Source: Parahaliea mediterranea (GTDB lineage Bacteria > Pseudomonadota > Gammaproteobacteria > Pseudomonadales > Halieaceae). Taken from it: a DNA stretch of 64,000 nucleotides. The notes under the pieces were generated by a model. The model was given only the letters and a program-made list of their open reading frames with translations, did not search any database and was not told where the DNA came from. The position numbers were made by a program, and so were the translations under genes. Numbering within the stretch: the first letter of the stretch is position 1; every line of letters starts with the position of its first letter. Below, in pieces: positions 1 through 8,180 of this stretch. Location of the stretch: assembly GCF_017255185.1 (NCBI RefSeq), contig NZ_JAFKCZ010000013.1:62001-126000 (forward strand), read 5' to 3'.

Positions 1-150
1 CGCATCTGGGAGTACAGCGTGGCCCATCCGCCGCGCGCCGCTAGCGCCGGTTTGCGCGCTAATTTGGACGCGGTTTTTGACGCCAGTGGCGTCGGGGAAA
101 CCGCCTCGGCGGCCCTGGTGGAGGCCCTGGCGGAGGCGCTTGCCCCCTGA
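1..150 (+). CDS. C-terminal end of an unidentified protein (5' end outside window)
   Basis: An open frame runs from the first base to a TGA at 148-150 and gives 49 residues ending ALVEALAEALAP. Its third codon positions are mostly G or C, as in the real genes nearby, so it looks like the tail of a true gene. The alanine-rich end after a short polar stretch is vaguely like the C-termini of ABC-transport auxiliary lipoproteins, but this is too little to name it. It is followed by 253 bases without a gene. Confidence 0.45.
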   Translation, partial: RIWEYSVAHPPRAASAGLRANLDAVFDASGVGETASAALVEALAEALAP

Positions 151-187
151 GCGCGCTCCAAAGCGGGCGATGCCAGCGAACGCGGGG

Positions 188-210
188 CCCCCGCCGCGTT
201 CTGGCGGGGG
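188..210 (+). terminator. GC-rich hairpin after the partial first gene
   Basis: CCCCCGCC (188-195) pairs perfectly with GGCGGGGG (203-210) around a 7-base loop. It lies 38 bases after the stop of the partial gene. No T-tract follows, so it is either a weak terminator or a transcript-stabilising hairpin. Nothing else recognisable lies between 151 and 403. Confidence 0.35.
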
Positions 211-403
211 TGGCCCAAGCGGTGCCATGGGTAGTATGATCGGTGCCCATTATGCAAGTGCTCCCCGAAGGGGCATGAGCCCTGCCCGTGATTTCCATCG
301 CTGAGTGGCCACCGGCACTGGCGGCAGTTCCAGTGGCCATCGTGTATTAGCCGCGGCAAGGGCAGGCGACGACGATTCACTCACCCACAAATGGAATGAC
401 TTT

Positions 404-1165
404 ATGAAGAAGTACGCACTGCCCCTGGCGCTGGTCTCCGCGGTGGCCCTGACGGCCTGCAACGAAGAAGCGTCCACGCCGGATACCGAGCAGGCCGCCG
501 CGGCCAGCCTGGAAACCACCGGCGAGCGCCTGAGCTACGGTATCGCCCTGGGTCTTGGCCAGCGTATGGCCACCGACAATGTGCCCCTGGACGTGAACGC
601 CTTCACCGCCGGCCTGCGCGATGGCCTGGAGGGCAAGGAGCCGCGCCTGACGCCGGAGGAGATCCAGGCCGAGATGCAGGCCTATCAGCAGAAGGTGCAG
701 GCCGAGGCCCAGGCGGCCCGCGATGAGGCGGCCAAGGCCAACGAACAGGCCTCTGCCGAGTTCCTGGCCGAGAACGCCGCGCGCGAAGGCGTGGTAACCA
801 CCGAATCCGGCTTGCAGTACGAAGTGCTCGAGTCGGGTGACGGCGAAACCCCCAGTGCCGATGACACCGTGGACGTAAACTACCGCGGCACCCTGATTGA
901 CGGCACCGAGTTCGATTCGTCCTACAAGCGTGGCCAGTCGGTACAGTTTGGCGTGGGTCAGGTTATCGCCGGCTGGACCGAGGCGCTGCAGCTGATGCCG
1001 GTCGGTTCGAAGTGGAAGCTCTATATCCCCTCCGACCTGGCCTACGGCGCCGGCGGCGCGGGCAACCTGATCGGCCCCAACGCGGCGCTGGTGTTCGAGG
1101 TGGAGCTGCTCGACATCGTCGACCAGGAAGGCGGCGAGGAAGCGAACGCGGACGAAGCCGGCTGA
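404..1165 (+). CDS. FKBP-type peptidyl-prolyl cis-trans isomerase, lipoprotein (FkpA/Mip-like)
   Basis: A 253-residue periplasmic proline isomerase and chaperone. The start at 404 is chosen because it gives a lipoprotein signal: MKK, a hydrophobic core, then lipobox LTAC with the modified Cys19. Residues about 30-145 are charged and helical, like the N-terminal dimerisation region of FkpA/Mip proteins. The C-terminal FKBP domain (about 150-245) shows VNYRGTLIDGTEFDSS, VIAGWTEAL and LAYGAGG, which line the FKBP active site. Length and domain order match FkpA/Mip. The last residues are acidic (EGGEEANADEAG). It converges on rsd with a hairpin between them. An upstream in-frame extension to 305 would bury the signal peptide and is rejected. 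Confidence 0.93.
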   Translation: MKKYALPLALVSAVALTACNEEASTPDTEQAAAASLETTGERLSYGIALGLGQRMATDNVPLDVNAFTAGLRDGLEGKEPRLTPEEIQAEMQAYQQKVQAEAQAARDEAAKANEQASAEFLAENAAREGVVTTESGLQYEVLESGDGETPSADDTVDVNYRGTLIDGTEFDSSYKRGQSVQFGVGQVIAGWTEALQLMPVGSKWKLYIPSDLAYGAGGAGNLIGPNAALVFEVELLDIVDQEGGEEANADEAG

Positions 1166-1176
1166 TATCCGGCGCT

Positions 1177-1195
1177 AGCGTCCCTCTAGGACGCT
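1177..1195. terminator. hairpin between convergent FKBP and rsd genes
   Basis: AGCGTCC (1177-1183) and GGACGCT (1189-1195) form a perfect 7-bp stem with a 5-base loop, straddling the rsd stop codon. A second, stronger stem (CACCGGCGCCT with AGGCGCCGGTG, 1201-1227) sits just inside the 3' end of rsd. Together they could end transcription from the left; there is no T-tract. Confidence 0.4.
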
Positions 1196-1674
1196 GATTG
1201 CACCGGCGCCTCCATCAGGCGCCGGTGGCTGCCGTGAAGGCCGGCGATCAGCCGGTCTTCCAGCTCGAAACGCGTCTCCAGAATCTCACCCAGGGCGGAC
1301 AGGTCCCGCGACAGTTTGTCGCCATTCCCCGCGCTGCCCGTGTATTTTTCCTCATAGGCCAGGATGAACTCGGTGGTGTCCCCGATCGCGGGCATCAGCC
1401 CGGCCGCCAGGGCATTGCTGCCGTCGGCGAAGCACTCGGCCTCCTCGATCAGCTGGTGAAACACCTCGAAATGTCCGGCGGAGACGTAGTCCACCAGTAG
1501 CTCGCACAGCGCCTGTTGCCGGCGATGCTGGCTGTCGGGTGACGGACCGTGATCCACATCGACCGCCATCGCGGTGTAGGTCGTCAGCAGGGCGCGCCGC
1601 TCCTTGAGCCACTCGGTGATCAGTGATTCCACGGCCCGGTACTGTTCCCGGGGGTCCTTGTGGCTGTTCGGCAT
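1186..1674 (-). CDS. rsd: Rsd/AlgQ family anti-sigma-70 factor
   Basis: A 162-residue protein of the Rsd/AlgQ family, which binds RNA polymerase sigma-70 and shifts polymerase toward alternative sigma factors in stationary phase. It has the family's all-helical pattern and typical length. Recognisable segments are RRQQALCELLVDYVSAGHFEVF, the E/D-rich middle and FELEDRLIAGLHGSHRRL near the C-terminus. Its neighbour dsbB lies upstream on the same strand, as in pseudomonads where algQ and disulfide-bond genes are linked. The last 13 codons contain a perfect 11-bp inverted repeat. Confidence 0.9.
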   Translation of the reverse strand: MPNSHKDPREQYRAVESLITEWLKERRALLTTYTAMAVDVDHGPSPDSQHRRQQALCELLVDYVSAGHFEVFHQLIEEAECFADGSNALAAGLMPAIGDTTEFILAYEEKYTGSAGNGDKLSRDLSALGEILETRFELEDRLIAGLHGSHRRLMEAPVQSAS

Positions 1675-1763
1675 GGCCCGGCCTCGCGCAGGGGAAGGGG
1701 ATGCGATCTACTATAAGCCCGCCCCCGGGCCGCGGGCAAGGGCCGGGGGCGCGACGGCCGAGT

Positions 1764-2270
1764 TCAGGAGCGGGGGGCGGTCCGCAGCAGCTGCCACAGG
1801 CTGATGGCCAGCAGCACCAGGAACAGGCCCAGGGTCTGCTCGGGGATGCTCAGGCCGAGGAAGGTCCACATGGTCTCGGCGCAGTTGCCGTCGCCCATCA
1901 TCACCATCTTTACGGTTTCCGCGAAGGGCAGGGTTTCGAGCATGTACTCCAGGCTGGGGCCGCAGGCCGGCACCTGGTCCTCGGGCAGGTACTGTAGCCA
2001 CACGTGGCGCCCGGCGATGGCGGCGCCGAAGGTCGCCGCCACCGCGCACAGCGCGGCGTAGATCCGTCGCCCGTTACCCGTCGGGTTGTGCAGCGCCGCC
2101 AGCAGCGCGAAGACCCCGAGTGCCACCACGGCGACGCGCTGGGTCATGCACAGGGGGCAGGGCGCCAGGCCCAAGTGCTGCTGCAGGTAGAAGTAGGCGA
2201 ACAGCATGGAGACCAGGGCCAGCAGGGCCAGGCCGAAAAATACCAGGCGGGGAGAGAGGGTCTGTAGCAT
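1764..2270 (-). CDS. dsbB: disulfide bond formation protein DsbB
   Basis: A 168-residue inner-membrane quinone reductase that reoxidises DsbA. Four hydrophobic segments are visible. The first periplasmic loop carries the redox pair CPLC at residues 38-41. The second pair is Cys103 and Cys130, the two cysteines that exchange with DsbA. Length and cysteine layout match DsbB exactly. The gene lies 89 bases upstream of rsd on the same strand and about 65 bases after acpH; the three may be transcribed together. Confidence 0.95.
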   Translation of the reverse strand: MLQTLSPRLVFFGLALLALVSMLFAYFYLQQHLGLAPCPLCMTQRVAVVALGVFALLAALHNPTGNGRRIYAALCAVAATFGAAIAGRHVWLQYLPEDQVPACGPSLEYMLETLPFAETVKMVMMGDGNCAETMWTFLGLSIPEQTLGLFLVLLAISLWQLLRTAPRS

Positions 2271-2334
2271 GAATTCAAGCTTCCTGTTGTTGGTTGTGGG
2301 GCCGCGCGCAGCGTTTTGATGCCGGCGGGGCGGT

Positions 2335-2922
2335 TTAGTTCAGGCCCTGTCGGAAGTGCCGGCTGAAAGCCACCAGGTCCGGGTAGAAGGCGAGAAAGGC
2401 CGACTCCAGGGCCGGCTTCAGCGGTTCCAGCGGCGCCGCCACCCCCCGCAGGGCATTGCCCCGCCGCAGTCGCGAGCCGACGCGCTCGGCGCTGTCGGTG
2501 ACCGTGTCCCAGCGGTGATAGCGGTTGAGCAGATCGTATTCCACCAGCCGCGCCAGCATGCGTTGTGAGCCCGGTCCCAACTCCGCCTCGCGCTCGCGCA
2601 GCAGGCGGTAGATCGAGGCGTTGAATGAGGCCAGTTCGCGATCGCTGAAGCGCCGCCAGTGGCGGGTCAGGTAGTGATCGAAGCCGAGGTCGATGAGAAT
2701 GCCGGCATAGCGGCGCAGCTCGCCGGGGAAGCGCTCCCGCAGGCGGCACAGTTCGGGGTGCGTGTCGGTGAAGGCGTCCACCGCCCGGTGCAGCCGCACG
2801 CCGGCCTCGATATCGGCGGTGAGCGCCCCGCGCAACGGGCCCTTGCAATAGTCGCCTTCCAGCGCGCCCGCCACCAGGCCGGGATCGGGCCAGGCGAGGT
2901 GGAAGTGGGCCAGGAAATTCAC
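2335..2922 (-). CDS. acpH: acyl carrier protein phosphodiesterase (AcpH)
   Basis: A 195-residue hydrolase that removes 4'-phosphopantetheine from acyl carrier protein. Start is a GTG at 2922 (reading VNFLAHFHLAWPDPG), which reproduces the family's N-terminus MNFLAHLHLA; the frame stays open far upstream but overlaps gshA there. Other family segments are GDYCKG, GVRLHRAVDAFTDTHP and LIDLGFDHYLTRHW, with the histidines and aspartates of the HD-like metal site. It begins 14 bases after gshA, so it is probably co-transcribed with it. There is no strong ribosome binding site before the GTG. Confidence 0.9.
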   Translation of the reverse strand: MNFLAHFHLAWPDPGLVAGALEGDYCKGPLRGALTADIEAGVRLHRAVDAFTDTHPELCRLRERFPGELRRYAGILIDLGFDHYLTRHWRRFSDRELASFNASIYRLLREREAELGPGSQRMLARLVEYDLLNRYHRWDTVTDSAERVGSRLRRGNALRGVAAPLEPLKPALESAFLAFYPDLVAFSRHFRQGLN

Positions 2923-2936
2923 CGCGGCAACGGCGT

Positions 2937-4523
2937 CTATACCGCCTGGTACTGGGCGTAGAATTGCTCGAGGTACTGCTCGAAGCTGATCGTGTCCGAG
3001 GCCTCGATGTCGCGCTGGGCCGCTAGGGACTCCTCGGTCTCGCGGGCAAAGCGCGCGGCGGTTGTGGCGGGCAGCGGCTCGGCGCGGAAATGCCGCGCCC
3101 ACTGCTGGCTGTAATCCAGCGCCAGGCGGAAGTAGGGCAGGTCCCGCTCGCGCATCTCCCGCAGCAGGCGCGCCGAGGGGGTGAGGTCGGGATCGTCGAT
3201 CTTGCGCCGTTGCGCCGCCACTGTCTCGCGGTGCTCGCCCGGTTCGTGGGCGGTGTCGAGCAGCGCCGCCACCTGGTCGATGCCCGCCAGCAGCTCCCGC
3301 GCCAGCTCCTTGAGCGGCCGCTCCCCTTGCGCGGTCCGCAGGCACAGGCCGGGTTCGCGGCCGCGATTGACCACCGCGGTCAGGTTGGCCTGCAGCCGGG
3401 ACTGCTCGTCGTCGTCGCAGGGCGGGCTGTCCCCCAGCAGGCAGTACAGCAGGAAGGCGTCCAGGAAGCGCACCTGGGCGGCGTCGATACCGACCGGGGT
3501 AAAGGGGCTGACATCGATGCAGCGAACCTCGATGTACTCGATTCCGCCCCGGCGCAGCGCGTGCAGGGGCGTCTCGCCGGAGTAGGCGACCCGCTTGGGC
3601 CGTATGGTGCTGTAGAACTCGTTCTCGATCTGCAGCAGGCTGTCGTTCAGCTGCTGGTAGTCGCCGTTCAGGCCGGTGGGGATGCGGCCGTAGTCGGCGT
3701 GGGGCTGCATGATGGCGCTGCGCAGCGTATCCACGTAGTTGTCGAGGGAGTTGTAACACACCCGCAGGCCGCGTTGGGCCGAACTGTTGTAGCCCAGGTC
3801 GCCCATGCGCAGCGCGGTGCCGTAGGGTTGGTACAGGGTGCGGCCCTCGGGGTCGAAGGCTTCCAGGCCGTGGCTGTCGCGGTCGCGCAGGAAGCTCGAG
3901 CACACCGCTGGCGAAGCGCCGTAGAGGTAGATGAGCAGCCACGAATAGCGGTGGAAATTGCGAATCAGGCCCAGGTAGCGCTCGGTGATCCAGTCCTTGA
4001 GCGCGCCGGGCTGGCCCGCGGCGCGCCAGTCCTGCTCCCAGTAGGCCTGGGGCATGGAAAAATTGTAGTGAATACCGGCAATGGCCTGCATGGCCCGCCC
4101 GTAGCGGTGGCCGAGGCCGTAGCGGTAGATGGTTTTCATCCTCGCCACGTTGGAGCTGCCGTACCGTGCCACCGGTATGCTGTTGTCGCCGGCCACCACG
4201 CAGGGCATGCTGGCGCTCCACAGCAGTTCGTCGCCGAGCTGGCTGTACACGTAGCGGTGCACGTCCTCGAGTGTCTGCAGGGTATGTTCCACGCTGGTGT
4301 CCACCGGCGTGATGAACTCCAGCAGCGCCTCGGAATAATCCGTGGTGATGGAAGGGTGGGTCAGGGCCGAGCCGAGTGCCCGCGGGTGCGGTGTTTGCGC
4401 CAGTCGCCCCTCGGGGGTGATGCGCAGGCTTTCTTTCTCGATTCCGCGGTGAATCTGGCGAAGCAGTTGCCGCGTGTCGGGGGCCGCCAGGGCCTGCAGG
4501 TAATGTTGCAACTGAGGTGACAC
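2937..4523 (-). CDS. gshA: glutamate-cysteine ligase GshA
   Basis: A 528-residue enzyme making gamma-glutamylcysteine from glutamate, cysteine and ATP, the first step of glutathione synthesis. It is the proteobacterial type 1 enzyme: RGIEKESLRITPEGRLAQTPHP at the N-terminus, TTDYSEALLEFITP, GDNSIPVARYGSSNVARMKTIYRYGL, and YIEVRCIDVSPFTPVGI near residue 330. Length fits the E. coli enzyme (518). It probably leads the gshA-acpH pair. The start is only 183 bases from the divergent outer-membrane gene, so the two share a regulatory region. Confidence 0.96.
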   Translation of the reverse strand: MSPQLQHYLQALAAPDTRQLLRQIHRGIEKESLRITPEGRLAQTPHPRALGSALTHPSITTDYSEALLEFITPVDTSVEHTLQTLEDVHRYVYSQLGDELLWSASMPCVVAGDNSIPVARYGSSNVARMKTIYRYGLGHRYGRAMQAIAGIHYNFSMPQAYWEQDWRAAGQPGALKDWITERYLGLIRNFHRYSWLLIYLYGASPAVCSSFLRDRDSHGLEAFDPEGRTLYQPYGTALRMGDLGYNSSAQRGLRVCYNSLDNYVDTLRSAIMQPHADYGRIPTGLNGDYQQLNDSLLQIENEFYSTIRPKRVAYSGETPLHALRRGGIEYIEVRCIDVSPFTPVGIDAAQVRFLDAFLLYCLLGDSPPCDDDEQSRLQANLTAVVNRGREPGLCLRTAQGERPLKELARELLAGIDQVAALLDTAHEPGEHRETVAAQRRKIDDPDLTPSARLLREMRERDLPYFRLALDYSQQWARHFRAEPLPATTAARFARETEESLAAQRDIEASDTISFEQYLEQFYAQYQAV

Positions 4524-4705
4524 TGAACACTCCTTTTTTCAACGGCCTGCTGGACGGGGCGCGGGGACGGGCCCGGTGGCGGCGGGCCTGGCGTGAAACC
4601 GGGGCCAAGTTTATCGCCCCGCCGGGCGCGAGTACAGCGGCCGCGGTTGCCGGATTCGCCGCGGGTGTATTGTCCCGCGGCCCGCTCGGAGCTATCTTTG
4701 CCAGT

Positions 4706-6463
4706 ATGGCTATTGTCCCGAGAGCGCCCCGTCATGGCGGCGCCGATTCAGTGTGGTATCGGGCCCGGGGCCAACTCGGGCCGGCGCTGGCGTTGCTTGG
4801 CTGCGTCGCGGGCTGGCCGGTGTTGGCGCAAGCGGCGGTGGACAACTGCGTGGTGGTGCCTGACCAGCCGCCCTCGGAGAGCTTCCGCTTTCGCGACTCC
4901 GCGGAACACAGGGCCCTGGCGGAGCGGCTGCCGCCGGGCGTGGCGATTGGCAGTATCCGCATCCGCCGCTTCGCGGTGTTCGACAACAACGATCCGGCGG
5001 AAAGCGGGGCCCTGTACCGCTGGGCCAACAATTTCCACTCGGTGACCCGGGAATGGGTGGTGCGCGACAATCTGCTGGTGGAGGAGGGGGAGGCCTACGA
5101 GCAGCGCCGCATCGAGGAGTCCGAGCGCATCCTGCGCAACCTCAAGTTCATTTACGACGCCCGGGTGCGGCCCTGGCGCTGGTGTGGCGACACCGTGGAC
5201 GTGGAGGTCGTCACCCGCGATATCTGGACCTTCCTGCCGTCGATATCCTTCAGCCGCAGCGGCGGGGAGAATACCTATGCCCTGGGCTTTCGCGACAGCA
5301 ACTTCCTCGGCACCGGCAAGCAGGTGCTTTTGGAGTACGACAGCGACGAGGAGCGCGCCGGCTACACCCTCAACTATTCCGACCCCAACGTGATGGGTAC
5401 TCGCTGGCAGCTGCGCGCCCGCTACACCGACAACGACGATGGCTACGACCACAATCTGCGCATCAACCGGCCGTTTTTCTCGATCTATGAACGCTGGGCC
5501 GCCGGCGGCGAACTGGGCGAGCTCAAGCTGGAGGAAAAACTGTGGTTCCGCGGCGACGAAGTGGCCGAGTTCGACCACGAGCAGGACGATTACCGCCTGT
5601 TCGGCGGTTACGCCGCCCACCCGGAACCCGGCAAGCGGGTCAGCCGCTGGCTCTACGGCTACACCTACCAGCGCCACAATTTCAGTTTCAGTGATTCGGA
5701 TATCCCGCCGTCCAGCCTGCCGGAAGATCGCACCTACAGCTTTCCCTATTTCGGTTACCAGTCGGTGGAGGACGAGTTCGCCGAGCTGCACAATTTCGAC
5801 TACCTGAGCCGCACCGAGGATGTGTTTATCGGCGAGCGCTACCAGTGGAGCCTGGGCTACTCGTCCGAGGGCCTGGACGCGACCCGCGACCAGGTGGCGT
5901 TTCAGGGCAGCTACGACAATACGCTGCTGGCGGGAAATGGCCAGCTGTGGGTGGTCGGCTCGACCCTGTCGGGGTTCTGGACCCTGGACGACGAGTCTTT
6001 CGAGAACCTGTGGTGGCACGTCGAGAGCCGCTACCACTACAAGCAGACCCGCCAGTGGGCGCTGTACTCGGGCCTGCGCCTGGAGTACACGGACGGGCTG
6101 ACCGGGGAGAACCAGGTGGTATTGGGCGGCGCCACGGGGCTGCGCGGCTACGACCGCAACTACCAGGCGGGGGACCGCTCGGTGGTGTGGAACCTGGAGC
6201 AGCGTTACTACTCGGACTGGCACCCGTTCCGGCTGTTCCGGGTGGGTCTGGCGGCCTTTGTGGACGTGGGCCGCGCCTGGTACGAGAACCGCGACAACGG
6301 CTCCAACGGCGGGGTGCTGGCGGACGCGGGTATCGGCCTGCGGCTGAATTCCAGCCGCGCGGAGAAGAGCGCGGTGGTCCATGTGGATGTGGCCTTTCCC
6401 TTCGTCAAGGACGACGATGTGGACGGGGTGCAGGTGTTGTTTACGGTCAAGGACCGGTTTTAA
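4706..6463 (+). CDS. outer-membrane BamA/TamA-superfamily protein (POTRA-type region plus surface-antigen barrel)
   Basis: A 585-residue outer-membrane protein. The ATG at 4706 gives an arginine-containing n-region and a signal peptide ending near WPVLAQA; a GTG at 4751 would give a shorter signal and is possible. Residues 60-190 form a POTRA-like segment (GSIRIRRFAVFDNNDP..., EEGEAYEQRRIEESERILRNLKFIYDARV). The rest is rich in alternating aromatic strands and ends in VLFTVKDRF, a classic C-terminal phenylalanine barrel signal; LGGATGLRGYDRNY resembles the loop-6 VRGF/Y motif of BamA/TamA/FhaC. It is much shorter than BamA and has only one or two POTRA-like units. It is probably a minor Omp85-like insertase or surface protein; substrate unknown. 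Confidence 0.82.
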   Translation: MAIVPRAPRHGGADSVWYRARGQLGPALALLGCVAGWPVLAQAAVDNCVVVPDQPPSESFRFRDSAEHRALAERLPPGVAIGSIRIRRFAVFDNNDPAESGALYRWANNFHSVTREWVVRDNLLVEEGEAYEQRRIEESERILRNLKFIYDARVRPWRWCGDTVDVEVVTRDIWTFLPSISFSRSGGENTYALGFRDSNFLGTGKQVLLEYDSDEERAGYTLNYSDPNVMGTRWQLRARYTDNDDGYDHNLRINRPFFSIYERWAAGGELGELKLEEKLWFRGDEVAEFDHEQDDYRLFGGYAAHPEPGKRVSRWLYGYTYQRHNFSFSDSDIPPSSLPEDRTYSFPYFGYQSVEDEFAELHNFDYLSRTEDVFIGERYQWSLGYSSEGLDATRDQVAFQGSYDNTLLAGNGQLWVVGSTLSGFWTLDDESFENLWWHVESRYHYKQTRQWALYSGLRLEYTDGLTGENQVVLGGATGLRGYDRNYQAGDRSVVWNLEQRYYSDWHPFRLFRVGLAAFVDVGRAWYENRDNGSNGGVLADAGIGLRLNSSRAEKSAVVHVDVAFPFVKDDDVDGVQVLFTVKDRF

Positions 6464-6524
6464 TTGGGTGCGTCTCTAGGTTTTTAGCCCGGCTGGACCA
6501 GCCGCTCATTTCAGGTTGGGTGGC

Positions 6525-6642
6525 GGCCGCGAACCGGGAGGGCCGTTACGCGACACGCTATAAGCATGACATCCCTGTCGCGCTCGGCAGCGGCCATCCA
6601 TGGCCGCTGACGGTCGCTACACGGCCCTCCCGGCTCGCGGCC
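6525..6642 (-). repeat. structured dispersed element, copy A (inverted orientation)
   Basis: Arms 6525-6546 and 6621-6642 are complementary over 22 bases with one mismatch. Inside lie two nested hairpins. The first is a near-palindrome at about 6587-6610 with CATCCATGG at its tip. The second is GACATCCCTGTC at 6568-6579. Read on the minus strand, the core (ACCGTCAGCGGCCATGGA..., then CTGCCGAGC, then GACAGGGATGTC) aligns closely with copy B and more distantly with copies C and D. It lies between two convergent genes, 61 bases after the outer-membrane gene. Confidence 0.85.
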
Positions 6643-6723
6643 TTTGAATTGAACCATCGCGTACTTGCAGAGTGGGGGAAGCTCAAAGGCCTGTCGAATC
6701 CGGCGAAGTGCAAAGCGAAGGTG

Positions 6724-6832
6724 CGGGGAGCGGGTGTCCTCTTGCCAGACCGTCAGCGGCCATGGACGGCCGCTGCCGAGCCTACAGGGACGTACTTGTG
6801 TGCGTGTCTGGCAAGAGGACACCCGCTTCCCG
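6724..6832 (+). repeat. structured dispersed element, copy B
   Basis: Arms 6729-6750 and 6806-6827 are perfectly complementary over 22 bases, and pairing continues outward with G-T wobbles to 6724/6832. The core holds two hairpins, AGCGGCCATGGACGGCCGCT (6755-6774) and TACAGGGACGTA (about 6783-6794), joined by GCCGAGCC. It is oriented opposite to copy A, 82 bases away. Sequence outside the arms is also inverted-repeated with the outside of copy A (GGTGGCGGC near 6520 against GCCGCCACC near 6835). Confidence 0.87.
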
Positions 6833-6877
6833 TGCCGCCACCAATCTCTTTGTGGGCATCCCTTCTACTGCCCGCTT

Positions 6878-7945
6878 TCAGGTCAATTTATCCAGATATC
6901 GCTCCAGCATCTTGCACACAAAGTTCTCCTGCACCTCGCCCTCCTGCCCCGTGGCGAGCATGATGCGCGACATGATCAGCGCGTAGCGCGTGCCGGCGAA
7001 GATCCAATAGTAGTCGTAGTGCCCGGCCTCGCGCCCCGTGGCGGCCTCCCACTGGGCGATGGTGTCCTCGTAGCTCGGCAGGCCCGGCAGGCGCGGCATG
7101 CCCAGGCCCTCGGCGAAGGTCGCGTCCAGGTAGTTGAACCAGGCCAGGTCCTGCACCGGGTTGCCCGGCACCGCCATCTCCCAGTCCAGCACCGCCTCCA
7201 CCCGGTCCAGGCTGTCGGCGAACATCATATTGCCGATGCGCGAGTCCCCCCAGCACAGCCCCACCGGCTCGTCGGCCGGCTGGTTGGCCCGCAGCCAGTC
7301 CAGGGCCCGCTGGCCGATGCGGTGGGTGCGGCCCTCCAGGCCCCAGTCGTGGTAGTGCTGCCAGTAATCCAGCTGCGCCTGCAGCGCGGTCTTGCCCGCC
7401 GGCAGGGCCGTGTGCGGCAGGTCGAGCGCGCGGTGGTCGATGCCGTGGAACCGGGCCAGCGTGTCCACCGCGGCGCGCCACAGGGTCGCGCGCTGCGCCT
7501 CGCTGGTGTCGTTGAGCAGCCAGCCGTCCATATTGTAGGGCGGCATGTCGCCGGGCACCCGGCCCTCGATGCGGCCCATGATATAGAACTCCACCCCCAG
7601 CAGGCCGGTGTCGGTCTCCAGGCCCAGCAGCTCCGGGACCGGGATGTCGGTGTGGCGCGCCAGCGCCTCCATGACCCGGTACTGGGGTTCCAGGGCATAG
7701 CTGGGGAACACCGGGCGCTCGATTTCCGGCTGCAGGCGGCCGACGCAGGACTGGCGCTGTGTCTGTCCCCCTTCCTCCCACTGTATGTCGAACATCAGGG
7801 TCACATTGGACATGCCGTTGGTTTCGGGGATGCGAAGTTCGTCGATGGTGACCGGGTAGCCGCGCCGTTCGCTGAACCAGCCGGCGAGCTTGTCGCGGGT
7901 GCCGTCGATATCCTCGAGCAGGGGGGTGGGGCGCGCCTCTTCCAT
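6878..7945 (-). CDS. phosphotransferase family protein (APH/ACAD10-type kinase fold)
   Basis: A 355-residue protein of the aminoglycoside-phosphotransferase fold, the kind usually found beside acyl-CoA dehydrogenases in proteobacteria. The start at 7945 has AGGA at a good distance; an upstream in-frame start at 7984 would overlap the putative operator. Visible motifs: an N-lobe with SNVTLMFDIQ, the catalytic loop CWGDSRIGNMMF (a Brenner-like motif with Asp and Asn, where the usual His is replaced by Trp-Gly) and the metal-binding VLDWEMAVPGNPVQDLAW. The natural substrate is unknown; a hydroxyacyl-CoA or similar alcohol is possible by analogy with ACAD10/11. Antibiotic resistance is unlikely. 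Confidence 0.85.
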   Translation of the reverse strand: MEEARPTPLLEDIDGTRDKLAGWFSERRGYPVTIDELRIPETNGMSNVTLMFDIQWEEGGQTQRQSCVGRLQPEIERPVFPSYALEPQYRVMEALARHTDIPVPELLGLETDTGLLGVEFYIMGRIEGRVPGDMPPYNMDGWLLNDTSEAQRATLWRAAVDTLARFHGIDHRALDLPHTALPAGKTALQAQLDYWQHYHDWGLEGRTHRIGQRALDWLRANQPADEPVGLCWGDSRIGNMMFADSLDRVEAVLDWEMAVPGNPVQDLAWFNYLDATFAEGLGMPRLPGLPSYEDTIAQWEAATGREAGHYDYYWIFAGTRYALIMSRIMLATGQEGEVQENFVCKMLERYLDKLT

Positions 7946-7965
7946 TGCTGTTATCCTGTTATTGA

Positions 7966-7981
7966 CTATACGCCTGTATAG
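7966..7981. promoter_or_regulatory. candidate operator, CTATAC-N4-GTATAG
   Basis: A perfect dyad CTATAC GCCT GTATAG lies 21 bases upstream of the phosphotransferase start. Its size and position fit a TetR- or GntR-type repressor site. No regulator gene sits next to it, so the cognate protein is not known. Confidence 0.45.
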
Positions 7982-8180
7982 CATAGGGCAGTTGGCAGCC
8001 GGTCGCCAGGCTGTTTTGCGACAGCCTGTTAAAGCGGCCAGGCGGCCTATTTGGTATTAAGTCCAGAAAGCACGGCCGCGGCGCTTGTCCGCCGGGGGCA
8101 AGCTGTTAGAGTTAAAGCGGCGCTGGCGATGCGCCGATCAATGACAACAACCGGTACATCGGGCCTAGGGGGCAGGGAAG

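Noticed and set aside
3090-4520. Long plus-strand open frame of about 476 codons opposite gshA
   Set aside because: It is the antisense shadow of gshA, which has full family motifs; the translation is His/Val/Gln-rich nonsense typical of GC-rich antisense frames.
2335-4608. AcpH as part of a 757-codon protein
   Set aside because: The upstream portion is an out-of-frame shadow of gshA; AcpH begins at the GTG at 2922 with the family N-terminus.
6878-7945. Aminoglycoside resistance gene
   Set aside because: The fold matches but the catalytic loop (CWGDSRIGN) and overall text match ACAD10/11-like phosphotransferases, not resistance enzymes.
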